A stretch of DNA of 12,826 bases from the NCBI GenBank assembly GCA_028693975.1, contig JAQUUF010000017.1:1-12826 (forward strand), written 5' to 3'. The DNA comes from Acidaminococcaceae bacterium (GTDB lineage: Bacteria > Bacillota > Negativicutes > Acidaminococcales > Acidaminococcaceae). The notes beneath the pieces were generated by a model. It was not told where the DNA came from. It saw only the letters and a list, made by a program, of their open reading frames with translations, and searched no databases. Of this stretch, positions 1 to 6,747 are shown in pieces. The stretch's first letter is position 1. Each line of letters opens with the position of its first letter. The translations under genes were made by a program, and so were the position numbers.

Positions 1-1
1 T

Positions 2-1993
2 CACCCTAGGTTTGGGGAGCAGTTTCAGGCAGCAATTTGCCGTAGTGTGACGCCGACCACTATTTCCGGCATGGAGAAGTTTTTGGCTAGTGGTGTCCTC
101 AAGGGCGTGGGACCAGCTATGGCAGCTAGGATTGTCGAGCGGTTTGGCACAGAAACTTTGAACGTGTTCAACTCTCAACCGGAGCGTTTGCGAGAGGTGT
201 CTGGTATCGGTAAGAAAAAAGCTCAGGACATTATGGAGTCGTATGCTGCCGTTAGTGACTTGCGAGAGCTAATGATTTTTTTGGAAGAACATGGACTTAG
301 TGGCAATTATGCACCTAGATTACAGGCCCTCTATGGCGGTACTGCTATTACAAGAATAGAAAATAATCCTTATTGCTTGGCTACGGAGGTAGAAGGCATA
401 GGCTTTAAGACCGCCGATAAGATTGCTCGTAGTCTGGGCATAGAGCTCAACGATGAAGAAAGAATCAGAGCGGGCTTGAGCTATGCTTTGACTCAAGCTG
501 TGACGCAGGGACATACCTGCGTCCCGGAGGAGAGTCTGCTGGAGCTCACAGCTGATGCCCTGCAAATAGATTATATGGAAGTACGACGTACTTTTGATAA
601 GTTAATTCAAGAAGATTTGCTGCGCACGGAAGAGATGGGTGACCAGAGACTGGTTTATCCGGAATATATTTACCAAGCGGAGACGAGTGTTGCACACCGC
701 CTACTCTATCTGAGAGATAGGGTTAACAAGCTGTGGCAGGTGGATTACCAGAATATTATTCGTACTTGGGAGCGGCAAGAAGATATTGAGTTGGCAGAGG
801 AACAAGTGCAGGCTATCAAAACATCGGCGGAGCAAGGTGTTTTTGTTCTGACAGGTGGGCCAGGTACAGGTAAAACTACCGTTGTTAAAGGTATTTTGTC
901 AGTTTTGGAAGCGGCAGGATGCAAGATATTGCTCGCAGCGCCTACAGGACGGGCGGCGAGAAGACTAACTGAGTCAGCGGGAGCCGCGGCGGCGACGGTG
1001 CATCGACTTTTGGAATATACCCCCAACGGTGGGAAAGGTTTTTTTGGTCGCAATGGAGATACGCCGCTAGAAGCGGATGCAGTTATTGTGGACGAAGCTT
1101 CTATGTTGGATATTTCCTTAATGCATTATTTGTTACAAGCTATACCCATTGGCTGTCGCTTAATACTGGTTGGTGATGTAGATCAACTACCTTCGGTGGG
1201 GCCTGGCTCAGTCTTGCAAGATATTATTCGTAGCAAGGTGATGCCAGTGGTGCGGCTAGAAAATATTTTCCGCCAAAGAGAGCAAAGTTCTATTGTCACC
1301 AATGCTCATAGAATTAATCGTGGGCTGGAGCCTAACTGTGAGCAGAGCGGAGAATTCGTTTTTGTGCCACAAGATAGTGAGGAAACTACGGCTGCTTTTG
1401 TAGTGGATACCTATGCTCAGCTAGCTCGCGGGCAGCGATGGCAACAGGTACAAGTGCTGACGCCTATGCACAAAAATCCCTGTGGCGTGCGTAATCTGAA
1501 TAAGCTCTTGCAAGCGCGGATGAACCCTCCGCAAGAGGGCAAAGGCGAAATTGTCAGTGGCGGCACTAGCTTGCGTGTGGGGGACAAGATTATGCAGATT
1601 CGTAATAATTACGATAAAGATGTTTTTAATGGCGATTTGGGCCTCATCAAAGCTATTTTTGGTAAAACTTTGGTAGCCTCTTTTCCTGACAGGCCGGAGG
1701 GAGAAGATGTATCCTACGATGTAGGCGAATTGGAAGAGCTGCAACTGGCTTATGCCATGAGCGTGCTCAAATCTCAAGGCAGTGAATATGATACAATTAT
1801 TATGCCCTTGGTCAAGAGTCATTATGTGCTCTTACAACGTAATTTGCTCTATACTGGGGTAACAAGAGCAAAAAAAAGAGTTATTCTGACTGGTAACTAT
1901 CAAGCGTTGAGTATTGCCGTACACAATGATAGAACGCGGAAAAGGTATTCTCTTTTGGCAGAGCGTTTACAAGAAACGTGGGGGTTTGAGTAA
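2..1993 (+). CDS. recD2: RecD2-type 5'-3' DNA helicase (5' end outside window)
   Basis: This is an SF1B DNA helicase of the RecD2 (RecD-like, RecBC-independent) family, which unwinds DNA 5' to 3' in repair. The frame is open from base 2, and the residues before the GTG at 47 (HPRFGEQF and onward) match the usual end of the RecD2 N-terminal OB-like domain. The gene therefore starts upstream, with roughly 60-80 residues missing, and the GTG at 47 is not its start. Numbering from that GTG: helix-hairpin-helix repeats at about 15-65 (LKGVGPAMA, VSGIGKKKA) and 116-132 (VEGIGFKTA), Walker A GGPGTGKTT at 270-278, DEAS at 349-352, GDVDQLPSVGPG at 376-387 and the C-terminal UvrD-like motif YTGVTRAKK at 602-610. 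All helicase motifs visible are intact. comF follows after 28 bases in the same direction, suggesting co-transcription. Confidence 0.96.
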   Translation, partial: HPRFGEQFQAAICRSVTPTTISGMEKFLASGVLKGVGPAMAARIVERFGTETLNVFNSQPERLREVSGIGKKKAQDIMESYAAVSDLRELMIFLEEHGLSGNYAPRLQALYGGTAITRIENNPYCLATEVEGIGFKTADKIARSLGIELNDEERIRAGLSYALTQAVTQGHTCVPEESLLELTADALQIDYMEVRRTFDKLIQEDLLRTEEMGDQRLVYPEYIYQAETSVAHRLLYLRDRVNKLWQVDYQNIIRTWERQEDIELAEEQVQAIKTSAEQGVFVLTGGPGTGKTTVVKGILSVLEAAGCKILLAAPTGRAARRLTESAGAAAATVHRLLEYTPNGGKGFFGRNGDTPLEADAVIVDEASMLDISLMHYLLQAIPIGCRLILVGDVDQLPSVGPGSVLQDIIRSKVMPVVRLENIFRQREQSSIVTNAHRINRGLEPNCEQSGEFVFVPQDSEETTAAFVVDTYAQLARGQRWQQVQVLTPMHKNPCGVRNLNKLLQARMNPPQEGKGEIVSGGTSLRVGDKIMQIRNNYDKDVFNGDLGLIKAIFGKTLVASFPDRPEGEDVSYDVGELEELQLAYAMSVLKSQGSEYDTIIMPLVKSHYVLLQRNLLYTGVTRAKKRVILTGNYQALSIAVHNDRTRKRYSLLAERLQETWGFE

Positions 1994-2021
1994 AGCAATA
2001 TCAAGAAAATGAGGTTGACTG

Positions 2022-2723
2022 ATGTTTGCTTTAGGTAAGGTGCTCCGAGAGATTTTTTATCCTACGAGGTGTTTGAGTTGTCATACAACTATTGCTCCAA
2101 GTGCTCTACTCTGCCTACCATGCAGGGAATCGCTGTTAGCACAGCTTTTTCTTAATGCAGGTAGTAGAGAGTGTTTGCATTTAGATGGCATCTACATTCT
2201 TTTTCGCTATGAAGATGGCGTGAAAAAAGCTTTGCATGGTCTTAAGTATCATCATAGACGCTCCTATTTAGAGCAAATAGCAGGTGAGATACAAGGTCAA
2301 GGTATCGTAGCCCAACTCAGAGATACATGGGAGCTGTGCCAGGCAATATTTGTTGTGCCAATTCCTACCGCACCGCAGCGCTATAAGCAGCGCGGGTATG
2401 ATATACCTAGTGAAATTTTTTGCAAGTGGACAAGCCAGGAAGAATTAATATGGTATCCTGCTTTGGCGCGAAATAGAGATAGCTTGCCTCAATATGGGCT
2501 TAATAAGCTTGCCCGTCGGCATAATGTGCAACATAGTTTGCACGTCAAACGTAACGTGAGGGGCAAAGTTATTTTACTGGTGGATGATATATTTACAACG
2601 GGGGCTACTATGGACGAAGCAGGACGAGTCCTCAAGCAGGCGGGAGCAGCGGCAGTATATGCTCTGGCTTTTGCCGGTAATGCTGGGGTAACCAATAACA
2701 CAAAAAGCACTGAGCGAGGTTAA
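2022..2723 (+). CDS. comF: ComF family phosphoribosyltransferase-like protein
   Basis: ComF/ComFC family protein of 233 residues, close to the usual family length. It has a cysteine zinc-finger-like N-terminus (C17-x2-C20 and C31-x2-C34), the family motif VPIPTAPQRYKQRGYD at 112-127, and a type I phosphoribosyltransferase PRPP-binding loop VILLVDDIFTTGAT at 183-196. In competent bacteria ComF acts in the cytoplasm in handling incoming single-stranded DNA. Many non-competent bacteria also carry it, so a role in uptake here is only inferred. The ATG at 2022 has a GAGGT ribosome-binding site at 2011-2015 with 6 bases of spacing. It lies 28 bases behind recD2 and its last codons form the left arm of a terminator hairpin. 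Confidence 0.93.
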   Translation: MFALGKVLREIFYPTRCLSCHTTIAPSALLCLPCRESLLAQLFLNAGSRECLHLDGIYILFRYEDGVKKALHGLKYHHRRSYLEQIAGEIQGQGIVAQLRDTWELCQAIFVVPIPTAPQRYKQRGYDIPSEIFCKWTSQEELIWYPALARNRDSLPQYGLNKLARRHNVQHSLHVKRNVRGKVILLVDDIFTTGATMDEAGRVLKQAGAAAVYALAFAGNAGVTNNTKSTERG

Positions 2724-2740
2724 CTCGTTGCAGTGCTTTT
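2702..2740. terminator. Bidirectional intrinsic terminator between convergent comF and the HD-GYP gene
   Basis: AAAAGCACTG at 2703-2712 pairs perfectly with CAGTGCTTTT at 2731-2740, and CGAG/CTCG extends the stem inside. The right arm ends in a T-run for the plus strand. The A-run at 2702-2706 gives a T-run on the minus strand. The hairpin serves both convergent genes and includes the last codons and stop of comF. Confidence 0.82.
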
Positions 2741-2759
2741 GCTTATGATTGCAATAAAC

Positions 2760-3362
2760 TTATTTCTTGGCGGTAGTTAGAGCTTTGAGAAAGGCATCGA
2801 CTACTTCTGGGTCAAAATGAATGCCAGCCAGATTGTGCAACTCTTTAACCGCAGCTGTGTGCGATTTTTGCCAATTCTTCCAACAGGGATTAATCGTCCT
2901 ATCATAGTAATTGGCTACGGCGATTATTCTGGAGCCTAAGGGGATGTTAACACCTTTCAACCGCTTGGGGTAACCAGTCCCATCCCAATTCTCGTGATGA
3001 TGCAGAATAATTTTCATGATATGGCTGAATTCAGGAATGTTCTCTAACATACTGGAGCCGGCCAGGGCGTGATTCTTGTAGGTGGAAAATTCTCTGGTGC
3101 TCAGGTAAGGGTATTTGTCCAAAATCAGGTTGGGAACAGCTAGATGCCCAATATCGTGGAGCAGAGCGGCTGTCTTGATGCAAGCAACTTCATTGAAAGG
3201 CAAGCCCATCTTAGCTGCTGTACTGACAGAGTAGTTTGCTACTTGCTGACTATGTAAGTAAAGTGCGTTATTTTTTTTATCTAACATTTCCAAAAAGAAA
3301 TCAATGATCCCGAGGGTTTCTTTATCAGTTGGAAAGTCTAAAAACTGGGGTATTGTAAGCAT
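2760..3362 (-). CDS. Stand-alone HD-GYP-type domain protein with altered metal/ligand residues
   Basis: A 200-residue protein made almost entirely of an HD-GYP-like domain, the family that includes cyclic di-GMP phosphodiesterases. Visible signatures are H37 (HSQQVA), HD at 69-70 in LLHDIGH, H98, HHENWDGTGYP at 122-132, and the C-terminal FDPEVVDAFL. Two normally conserved positions differ. HDxGK reads HDIGH (His73 for Lys), and the Asp of the usual 'ADxYDAL' metal-binding segment is Asn151 (AVANYYDRT). No receiver, PAS, GGDEF or membrane segment is attached, so its input is unknown. The start at 3362 has an AAGGTG ribosome-binding site 7 bases upstream and a TATAAT -10 box further up. It is monocistronic and convergent with comF. 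It may be a weakened phosphodiesterase, a phosphohydrolase for another nucleotide, or a binding protein; the sequence does not decide. Confidence 0.85.
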   Translation of the reverse strand: MLTIPQFLDFPTDKETLGIIDFFLEMLDKKNNALYLHSQQVANYSVSTAAKMGLPFNEVACIKTAALLHDIGHLAVPNLILDKYPYLSTREFSTYKNHALAGSSMLENIPEFSHIMKIILHHHENWDGTGYPKRLKGVNIPLGSRIIAVANYYDRTINPCWKNWQKSHTAAVKELHNLAGIHFDPEVVDAFLKALTTAKK

Positions 3363-3407
3363 ACGATTTCACCTTGCTAACCTAAATCCGTTCGAGTGTG
3401 TCCTATG

Positions 3408-3413
3408 ATTATA
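3408..3413 (-). promoter_or_regulatory. Probable -10 box of the HD-GYP gene promoter
   Basis: On the minus strand this reads TATAAT, a perfect sigma-A -10 box, with transcription expected to start near 3401, about 40 bases before the start codon. No good -35 is present at 16-18 bases (about CACACA at 17), so the assignment rests mainly on the -10 and the position. Confidence 0.5.
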
Positions 3414-3500
3414 CTATAAATTGTTAGTGCTGTGTGTAGAAAAAAATAAAGTAAGTAAAAAAAATAATAGATTGATTTGTTCCCGTTACAAAATTTAAAG

Positions 3501-3529
3501 TTGCTAAATATAATTAATGCATATATAAT
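3501..3529 (+). promoter_or_regulatory. Sigma-A promoter for the structured RNA and/or transporter operon
   Basis: TTGCTA at 3501-3506 (4 of 6 to the -35 consensus) and TATAAT at 3524-3529 (perfect -10) are separated by exactly 17 bases in an AT-rich stretch. Transcription is expected to start at about 3536-3537, within a few bases of the 5' strand of the long closing helix of the RNA element. Confidence 0.72.
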
Positions 3530-3535
3530 TTATTG

Positions 3536-3750
3536 AAGCAAACAACTTAGGTCTGTGGTTGCAAGTCGATGCCAGTTGCAGGCAAAACGATCCACGTAAG
3601 CAGTTAAATTAACTGTGAGCACGGTGCAGCTTAGAAGTAAGACCTGCCGCAAAAGCGAGAGAGGTAGTAGTGGGGAGCTAAGGCTTAAGAGCGAACCTTC
3701 CAGCAGGCGAGTGTGGGGGCGAAAACCAGGTCAGCTGAGTTGTTTTGTTC
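3536..3750 (+). ncRNA. Structured RNA, candidate raiA-motif ncRNA (or unassigned leader RNA)
   Basis: About 210 bases with no coding potential and clearly richer in G and C than the AT-rich flanks. The two ends pair in an 11-bp helix (3540-3550 with 3735-3745, one G-U pair). Inside I see GTGG 3555-3558/CCAC 3592-3595 enclosing TGCAA 3560-3564/TTGCA 3576-3580. Further on are a hairpin CAGTTA-AAT-TAACTG at 3601-3615, a hairpin 3626-3647 (GCAG-CTTA/TAAG-CTGC with a 2-base bulge) with loop GAAG, CGC-AAAA-GCG at 3648-3657, and AGGT 3662-3665/ACCT 3695-3698. CCTGC 3643-3647 could instead pair with GCAGG 3703-3707. The closing helix runs into a T-rich stretch (3743-3749), which could end a short transcript. 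The raiA-motif RNA of Bacillota typically lies between comF and raiA/hpf, and this element lies in that interval. Class assignment is inference; I did not match its consensus base by base. Confidence 0.6.
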
Positions 3751-3784
3751 AATTTGTTACAGAAAGTACTGAGGAGGAAGAGTA

Positions 3785-4573
3785 ATGAGAAAATTTTTAT
3801 GTGCTTTGATGGCGGTAATGATGTTGGGTGTACTGACTGGTTGCGGTGGCGGGGACAAGAAAGCTGCTCCTGCTAAGGCTGAAACGAAGAAGGAATTGAT
3901 TGTTGGTACGGAGCCGGGCTTTGCTCCTTTCGAATTCCAAGATGAGAAAACTAAGGATTATGCCGGTTTTGATATGGATTTAATCCGTGCTATTGCTAAG
4001 CAAGCAGGCTTTGCCAAATGCACCATTAACAATATGGGTTTTGATGCTTTGATTCCGGCATTAGGAACAAAGAACATTGATGTTATTGCTTCGGGTATGA
4101 CTATTTCTGAAGAGAGAGCCAAGAAAGTTACTTTTACTAAAGGATATTATACTTCAGGCTTGGTTGTTTTGGTTAACAAAGACAACAATGCCATTAAGGG
4201 CATTGAAGATTTGAAGAATAAGAGAATTGGTGCTCAAATTGGTACTACCGGTGCTATGCAAGCAACTAAGGTACCTGGGGCTCAAGTAAAGAACTTTAAT
4301 GTTAATAGTGATGCTGCTTTGGAATTAAAAAACAAGGGCATTGATGCCATTATTCTTGATTTGCCTGTAGCACAATGGTTCTTAAAACAAGGCGGCAGTG
4401 AGTATGCCAAAATTGTCGGTGCTACTCTTGATGCTGAAGAATATGGTTTTGCAGTAAGCAAGGATAACAAAGACCTAGCTGCGAAATTAGACAAGGCCTT
4501 GGCAGAATTACAAAAGAACGGTGAATATGACAAACTATATAAGAAATGGTTTGGCGAAGCACCAAAGAAATAA
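3785..4573 (+). CDS. Polar amino acid ABC transporter, lipoprotein substrate-binding protein (family 3, GlnH-like)
   Basis: Extracytoplasmic solute-binding protein, family 3, which delivers a polar amino acid to the permease/ATPase encoded next. The 262 residues start with a lipoprotein signal peptide, MRKFLC and a hydrophobic stretch, ending in the lipobox LTGC with Cys20 as lipid anchor. A short Lys/Ala linker leads to the binding domain GTEPGFAPFEF at 41-51. Expected ligand residues are present: the SGMT segment at 103-106, Arg111 (binds the alpha-carboxylate), TT154-155 and Asp192 (binds the alpha-amino group). The sequence resembles glutamine-binding GlnH more than other members, but related proteins bind cystine, arginine or glutamate, so the substrate is not assigned. 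The ATG at 3785 follows a strong GAGGAGG site at 3771-3777. It is first in a three-gene operon only 40 bases past the RNA element. Confidence 0.93.
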   Translation: MRKFLCALMAVMMLGVLTGCGGGDKKAAPAKAETKKELIVGTEPGFAPFEFQDEKTKDYAGFDMDLIRAIAKQAGFAKCTINNMGFDALIPALGTKNIDVIASGMTISEERAKKVTFTKGYYTSGLVVLVNKDNNAIKGIEDLKNKRIGAQIGTTGAMQATKVPGAQVKNFNVNSDAALELKNKGIDAIILDLPVAQWFLKQGGSEYAKIVGATLDAEEYGFAVSKDNKDLAAKLDKALAELQKNGEYDKLYKKWFGEAPKK

Positions 4574-4598
4574 AATTATAGTTTAAAGAGGTTCTATA

Positions 4599-5258
4599 GT
4601 GGATTTTGATTGGGAGTTAATTAATAATTCTATACCGCTTTTGCTCACAGGAGCTGGCATAACCGTTGAAATAACTGCCTTGAGCGTTTTCTTCGGCTTT
4701 TGCATCGGTATTTTTGTGGGCGTGGCACGTTTGGCTAAACTGCGTTTGATAAGATATGCAGCTGCTGTTTACGTGGATTTTATCAGAGGAACGCCACTAT
4801 TGGTGCAGATTTTCTTGGTCTATTTTGCCTTGCCTGCCGTTATTGGGTCTAGGGTTGACCCTTTTCTGGCGGCTATAGCAGCTTGCTCCATTAATAGTGG
4901 TGCTTATGTAGCAGAAATCATTCGCGCTGGTATCCAGTCTATTGACAAAGGGCAAATGGAAGCTGGTCGCAGTCTAGGACTTAGCTGGGGTCAGACGATG
5001 CGGTATATTGTAATGCCGCAAGCCTTTAAACGTATTATTCCGCCTCTAGGCAATGAGTTTATTGCGATGTTAAAAGATTCTTCTTTGGTTTCTGTTATCG
5101 GCTTCGAAGAATTAACCAGAAGGGGTCAACTTATTATTGCCAGAACTTACGCATCTATGGAGATTTGGGCAGCGGTAGCAATTATTTATCTGATTATGAC
5201 TTTAACCATTTCTCGTCTGGTAGCTTATCTAGAACGGAGGTATCGGACAACCAAATGA
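4599..5258 (+). CDS. Polar amino acid ABC transporter permease (HisM/GlnP type)
   Basis: Inner-membrane permease of the HisMQ/GlnP subfamily, 219 residues, with about five hydrophobic segments (around 12-42, 53-80, 86-110, 160-178 and 188-210). The EAA loop that couples to the ATPase is at 121-150, beginning EAGRSLGLSWGQ and ending in RIIPPL. A single permease gene implies a homodimer. The start is GTG at 4599 with AAAGAGG at 4585-4591 and 7 bases of spacing; the N-terminus MDFDWELINNSIPLLL fits the family. It begins 25 bases after the binding-protein gene, and its TGA overlaps the ATPase ATG in an ATGA tetranucleotide, suggesting translational coupling. Confidence 0.94.
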   Translation: MDFDWELINNSIPLLLTGAGITVEITALSVFFGFCIGIFVGVARLAKLRLIRYAAAVYVDFIRGTPLLVQIFLVYFALPAVIGSRVDPFLAAIAACSINSGAYVAEIIRAGIQSIDKGQMEAGRSLGLSWGQTMRYIVMPQAFKRIIPPLGNEFIAMLKDSSLVSVIGFEELTRRGQLIIARTYASMEIWAAVAIIYLIMTLTISRLVAYLERRYRTTK

Positions 5259-5974
5259 TTAAAATTAGAGGTTTAAAAAAGAACTATGGTGATCTGGAAG
5301 TACTAAAAGGTATCGACCTTGATGTGGCTGACCAAGAAGTTGTGGTTATTATCGGTCCTTCCGGTAGCGGCAAGAGTACTTTGCTGCGTTGTATTAACTA
5401 TTTGGAGGTCCCTACCGGTGGCACTATTGAAGTGGATGGAATTGAGTTGAGCGGTGAAGCTAATATCAATTCTGTGCGCAAGGAAATAGGCATGGTGTTC
5501 CAGAGGTTTAATCTGTTCCCTCATATGACGGTGTTGGAGAATTTAGAATTAGCACCGATGAAGGTCAGAGGTGTCAGTAAGGCAGAGGCTGAGCAGATTG
5601 CCATGGAGCTGCTGCACAAGGTTGGTCTGGAAGATAAAGCCCAGGCTTATCCAGAGCAACTATCCGGTGGGCAACAACAAAGGGTAGCTATAGCTAGAGC
5701 ACTGGCAATGAAACCGAAAGCTTTGCTGTTTGATGAACCAACATCTGCTCTTGACCCTGAGATGATCAAGGAAGTACTGGATGTTATGAAACAATTGGCA
5801 CGCGAGGGCATGACCATGGTTGTGGTAACACATGAAATGGGCTTTGCCAGAGAAGTGGGCGATAGGGTAGTCTTTGTTGATGGTGGCAAAATATTGGAGA
5901 ATACGACGCCGGAAGAATTCTTTACTAACCCCAAAGAAGAACGTGCTAAAGTGTTTTTATCTAAAATTTTATAG
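5255..5974 (+). CDS. glnQ: Polar amino acid ABC transporter ATP-binding protein (GlnQ type)
   Basis: Cytoplasmic ATPase of the polar-amino-acid importer, 239 residues, the usual GlnQ/HisP length. Motifs in order: A-loop Tyr11, Walker A GPSGSGKST 34-42, Q-loop Gln83 in VFQRFNLFPH, signature LSGGQQQR 136-143, Walker B LLFDEP 157-162, D-loop SALD, and switch His193 in VTHEMGFA. All catalytic residues are intact. The ATG at 5255 begins the expected MIKIRGLKKNYG. A longer reading from 5165 would add 30 residues read out of frame from the permease and is rejected. The nearest GGAGG (5236-5240) is 14 bases away, longer than ideal, so translation probably depends on coupling to the permease stop. The symbol reflects the ATPase subtype; the transported amino acid is not known. 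Confidence 0.94.
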   Translation: MIKIRGLKKNYGDLEVLKGIDLDVADQEVVVIIGPSGSGKSTLLRCINYLEVPTGGTIEVDGIELSGEANINSVRKEIGMVFQRFNLFPHMTVLENLELAPMKVRGVSKAEAEQIAMELLHKVGLEDKAQAYPEQLSGGQQQRVAIARALAMKPKALLFDEPTSALDPEMIKEVLDVMKQLAREGMTMVVVTHEMGFAREVGDRVVFVDGGKILENTTPEEFFTNPKEERAKVFLSKIL

Positions 5975-5985
5975 TGTTAAATATG

Positions 5986-6018
5986 AAAGGCTGAAAACAT
6001 AACATTTTTCAGCCTTTT
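5986..6018 (+). terminator. Intrinsic terminator of the amino acid transporter operon
   Basis: AAAGGCTGAAAA at 5986-5997 pairs perfectly (12 bp) with TTTTCAGCCTTT at 6006-6017 around an 8-base loop. It begins 12 bases after the ATPase stop codon. The T-tail is short. A second 6-bp hairpin, TTCACA/TGTGAA with a T5 loop, follows directly at 6017-6033. Confidence 0.8.
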
Positions 6019-6113
6019 CACATTTTTTGTGAAGGAATCTGTATTGTTATGGCGAATTGTAACAGTAAGAACAGAGGTGGACAGAAATGCCACCTGACGA
6101 GGAGGTAGTCGAT

Positions 6114-6650
6114 ATGGCAGTAAATGTACGCGGTAAAAATATTGATGTAACACCAGCTTTGAGAGACTATGTAGAGAAAAAAGTTGTAACTATTACTAAA
6201 CAATTTAAGACTGTGGGTGATATATCTGCTGTTATGCGTGTAGAAAAAGGACAACACATTGTTGAAGTTACAGTTCCGGCTAGCGGGATCGTATTAAGAG
6301 CACAAGAGAGTACCAAGGATATGTATTCCTCTATTGACTTGGTGGTAGATAAGATTGAGAGACAAATCCATAAGTATAAGACTCGTCTCATGAAACGTAA
6401 ATATAATAACTTCCGTGATGTTACGCCAGTGGTGGCATCTGCCAAGGAAGAAGCCGATGATGGAGAATTTAAGATTGTTCGTAACAAGAAATATGTTTTA
6501 AGGCCTATGAATGTTCAGGAAGCAGTGATGCAAATGAACTTGCTCAACCATGACTTCTTTATGTTCTTTGATGCTGATAGTGAGGTTGTAAGTGTGGTTT
6601 ATAAGCGCAAAGATGGTGATTATGGTTTGATTGCTCCAGAAATGAAATAA
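6114..6650 (+). CDS. hpf: Ribosome hibernation promoting factor, long form (HPF/RaiA)
   Basis: Long-form HPF, which binds the 30S subunit and pairs ribosomes into inactive 100S dimers in stationary phase. The 178 residues show both domains: the N-terminal S30AE/YfiA domain (about 1-100, VNVRGKNIDVTPALRDYV at the start) and the C-terminal dimerisation domain (about 118-178, FKIVRNKKYVLRPM, DFFMFFDAD, GLIAPEMK). The conserved start is the ATG at 6114 with GAGGAGG 8 bases upstream. An in-frame ATG at 6087 has its own GAGGTGG site and would add nine residues (MPPDEEVVD) not expected in the family. A weak promoter may lie at 6017-6045 (TTCACA, 17 bases, TGTATT). It stands between two terminators, so it is probably transcribed alone, and it is directly upstream of secA, as is common in Bacillota. 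Confidence 0.95.
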   Translation: MAVNVRGKNIDVTPALRDYVEKKVVTITKQFKTVGDISAVMRVEKGQHIVEVTVPASGIVLRAQESTKDMYSSIDLVVDKIERQIHKYKTRLMKRKYNNFRDVTPVVASAKEEADDGEFKIVRNKKYVLRPMNVQEAVMQMNLLNHDFFMFFDADSEVVSVVYKRKDGDYGLIAPEMK

Positions 6651-6680
6651 CTATCTTTAAATAATTCATAAAAAAGACAC

Positions 6681-6712
6681 AAAAAACCTAGGGTTTTAGC
6701 CCTAGGTTTTTT
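6681..6712 (+). terminator. Strong intrinsic terminator after hpf
   Basis: AAAAAACCTAGGG at 6681-6693 pairs perfectly (13 bp) with CCCTAGGTTTTTT at 6700-6712 around the loop TTTTAG. The A-run makes the hairpin usable from both strands. The last two T residues are also the first two bases of the secA -35 box. Confidence 0.92.
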
Positions 6713-6739
6713 GACTTTGAGGGCCTAGTCTGTTAAAAT
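6711..6739 (+). promoter_or_regulatory. secA promoter, sigma-A with extended -10
   Basis: TTGACT at 6711-6716 (5 of 6 to consensus), exactly 17 bases, then TAAAAT at 6734-6739 (5 of 6) preceded by TG at 6731-6732 with one base between, i.e. an extended -10. The expected transcription start is about 6746. The position between the hpf terminator and secA supports the call. Confidence 0.82.
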
Positions 6740-6747
6740 TATTGGGT

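Noticed and set aside
47..49. GTG as the start of recD2
   Set aside because: The frame is open to the window edge and the upstream residues (HPRFGEQF...) match the RecD2 N-terminal domain, so the gene begins outside the window.
3601..3615. Inverted repeat CAGTTAAATTAACTG as a repressor operator
   Set aside because: It lies inside the structured RNA, well downstream of the promoter, and reads better as one of several RNA hairpins.
3541..3745. A known amino acid riboswitch or T-box in front of the transporter
   Set aside because: I could not find the T-box GGxACCGCG core or the conserved cores of lysine, glycine, SAM, cobalamin, TPP or cyclic di-GMP riboswitches. The element stays unassigned apart from the raiA-motif proposal based on position.
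5165..5254. N-terminal extension of the ATPase gene from ATG 5165
   Set aside because: These 30 codons are read out of frame inside the permease gene. The family N-terminus begins at ATG 5255.
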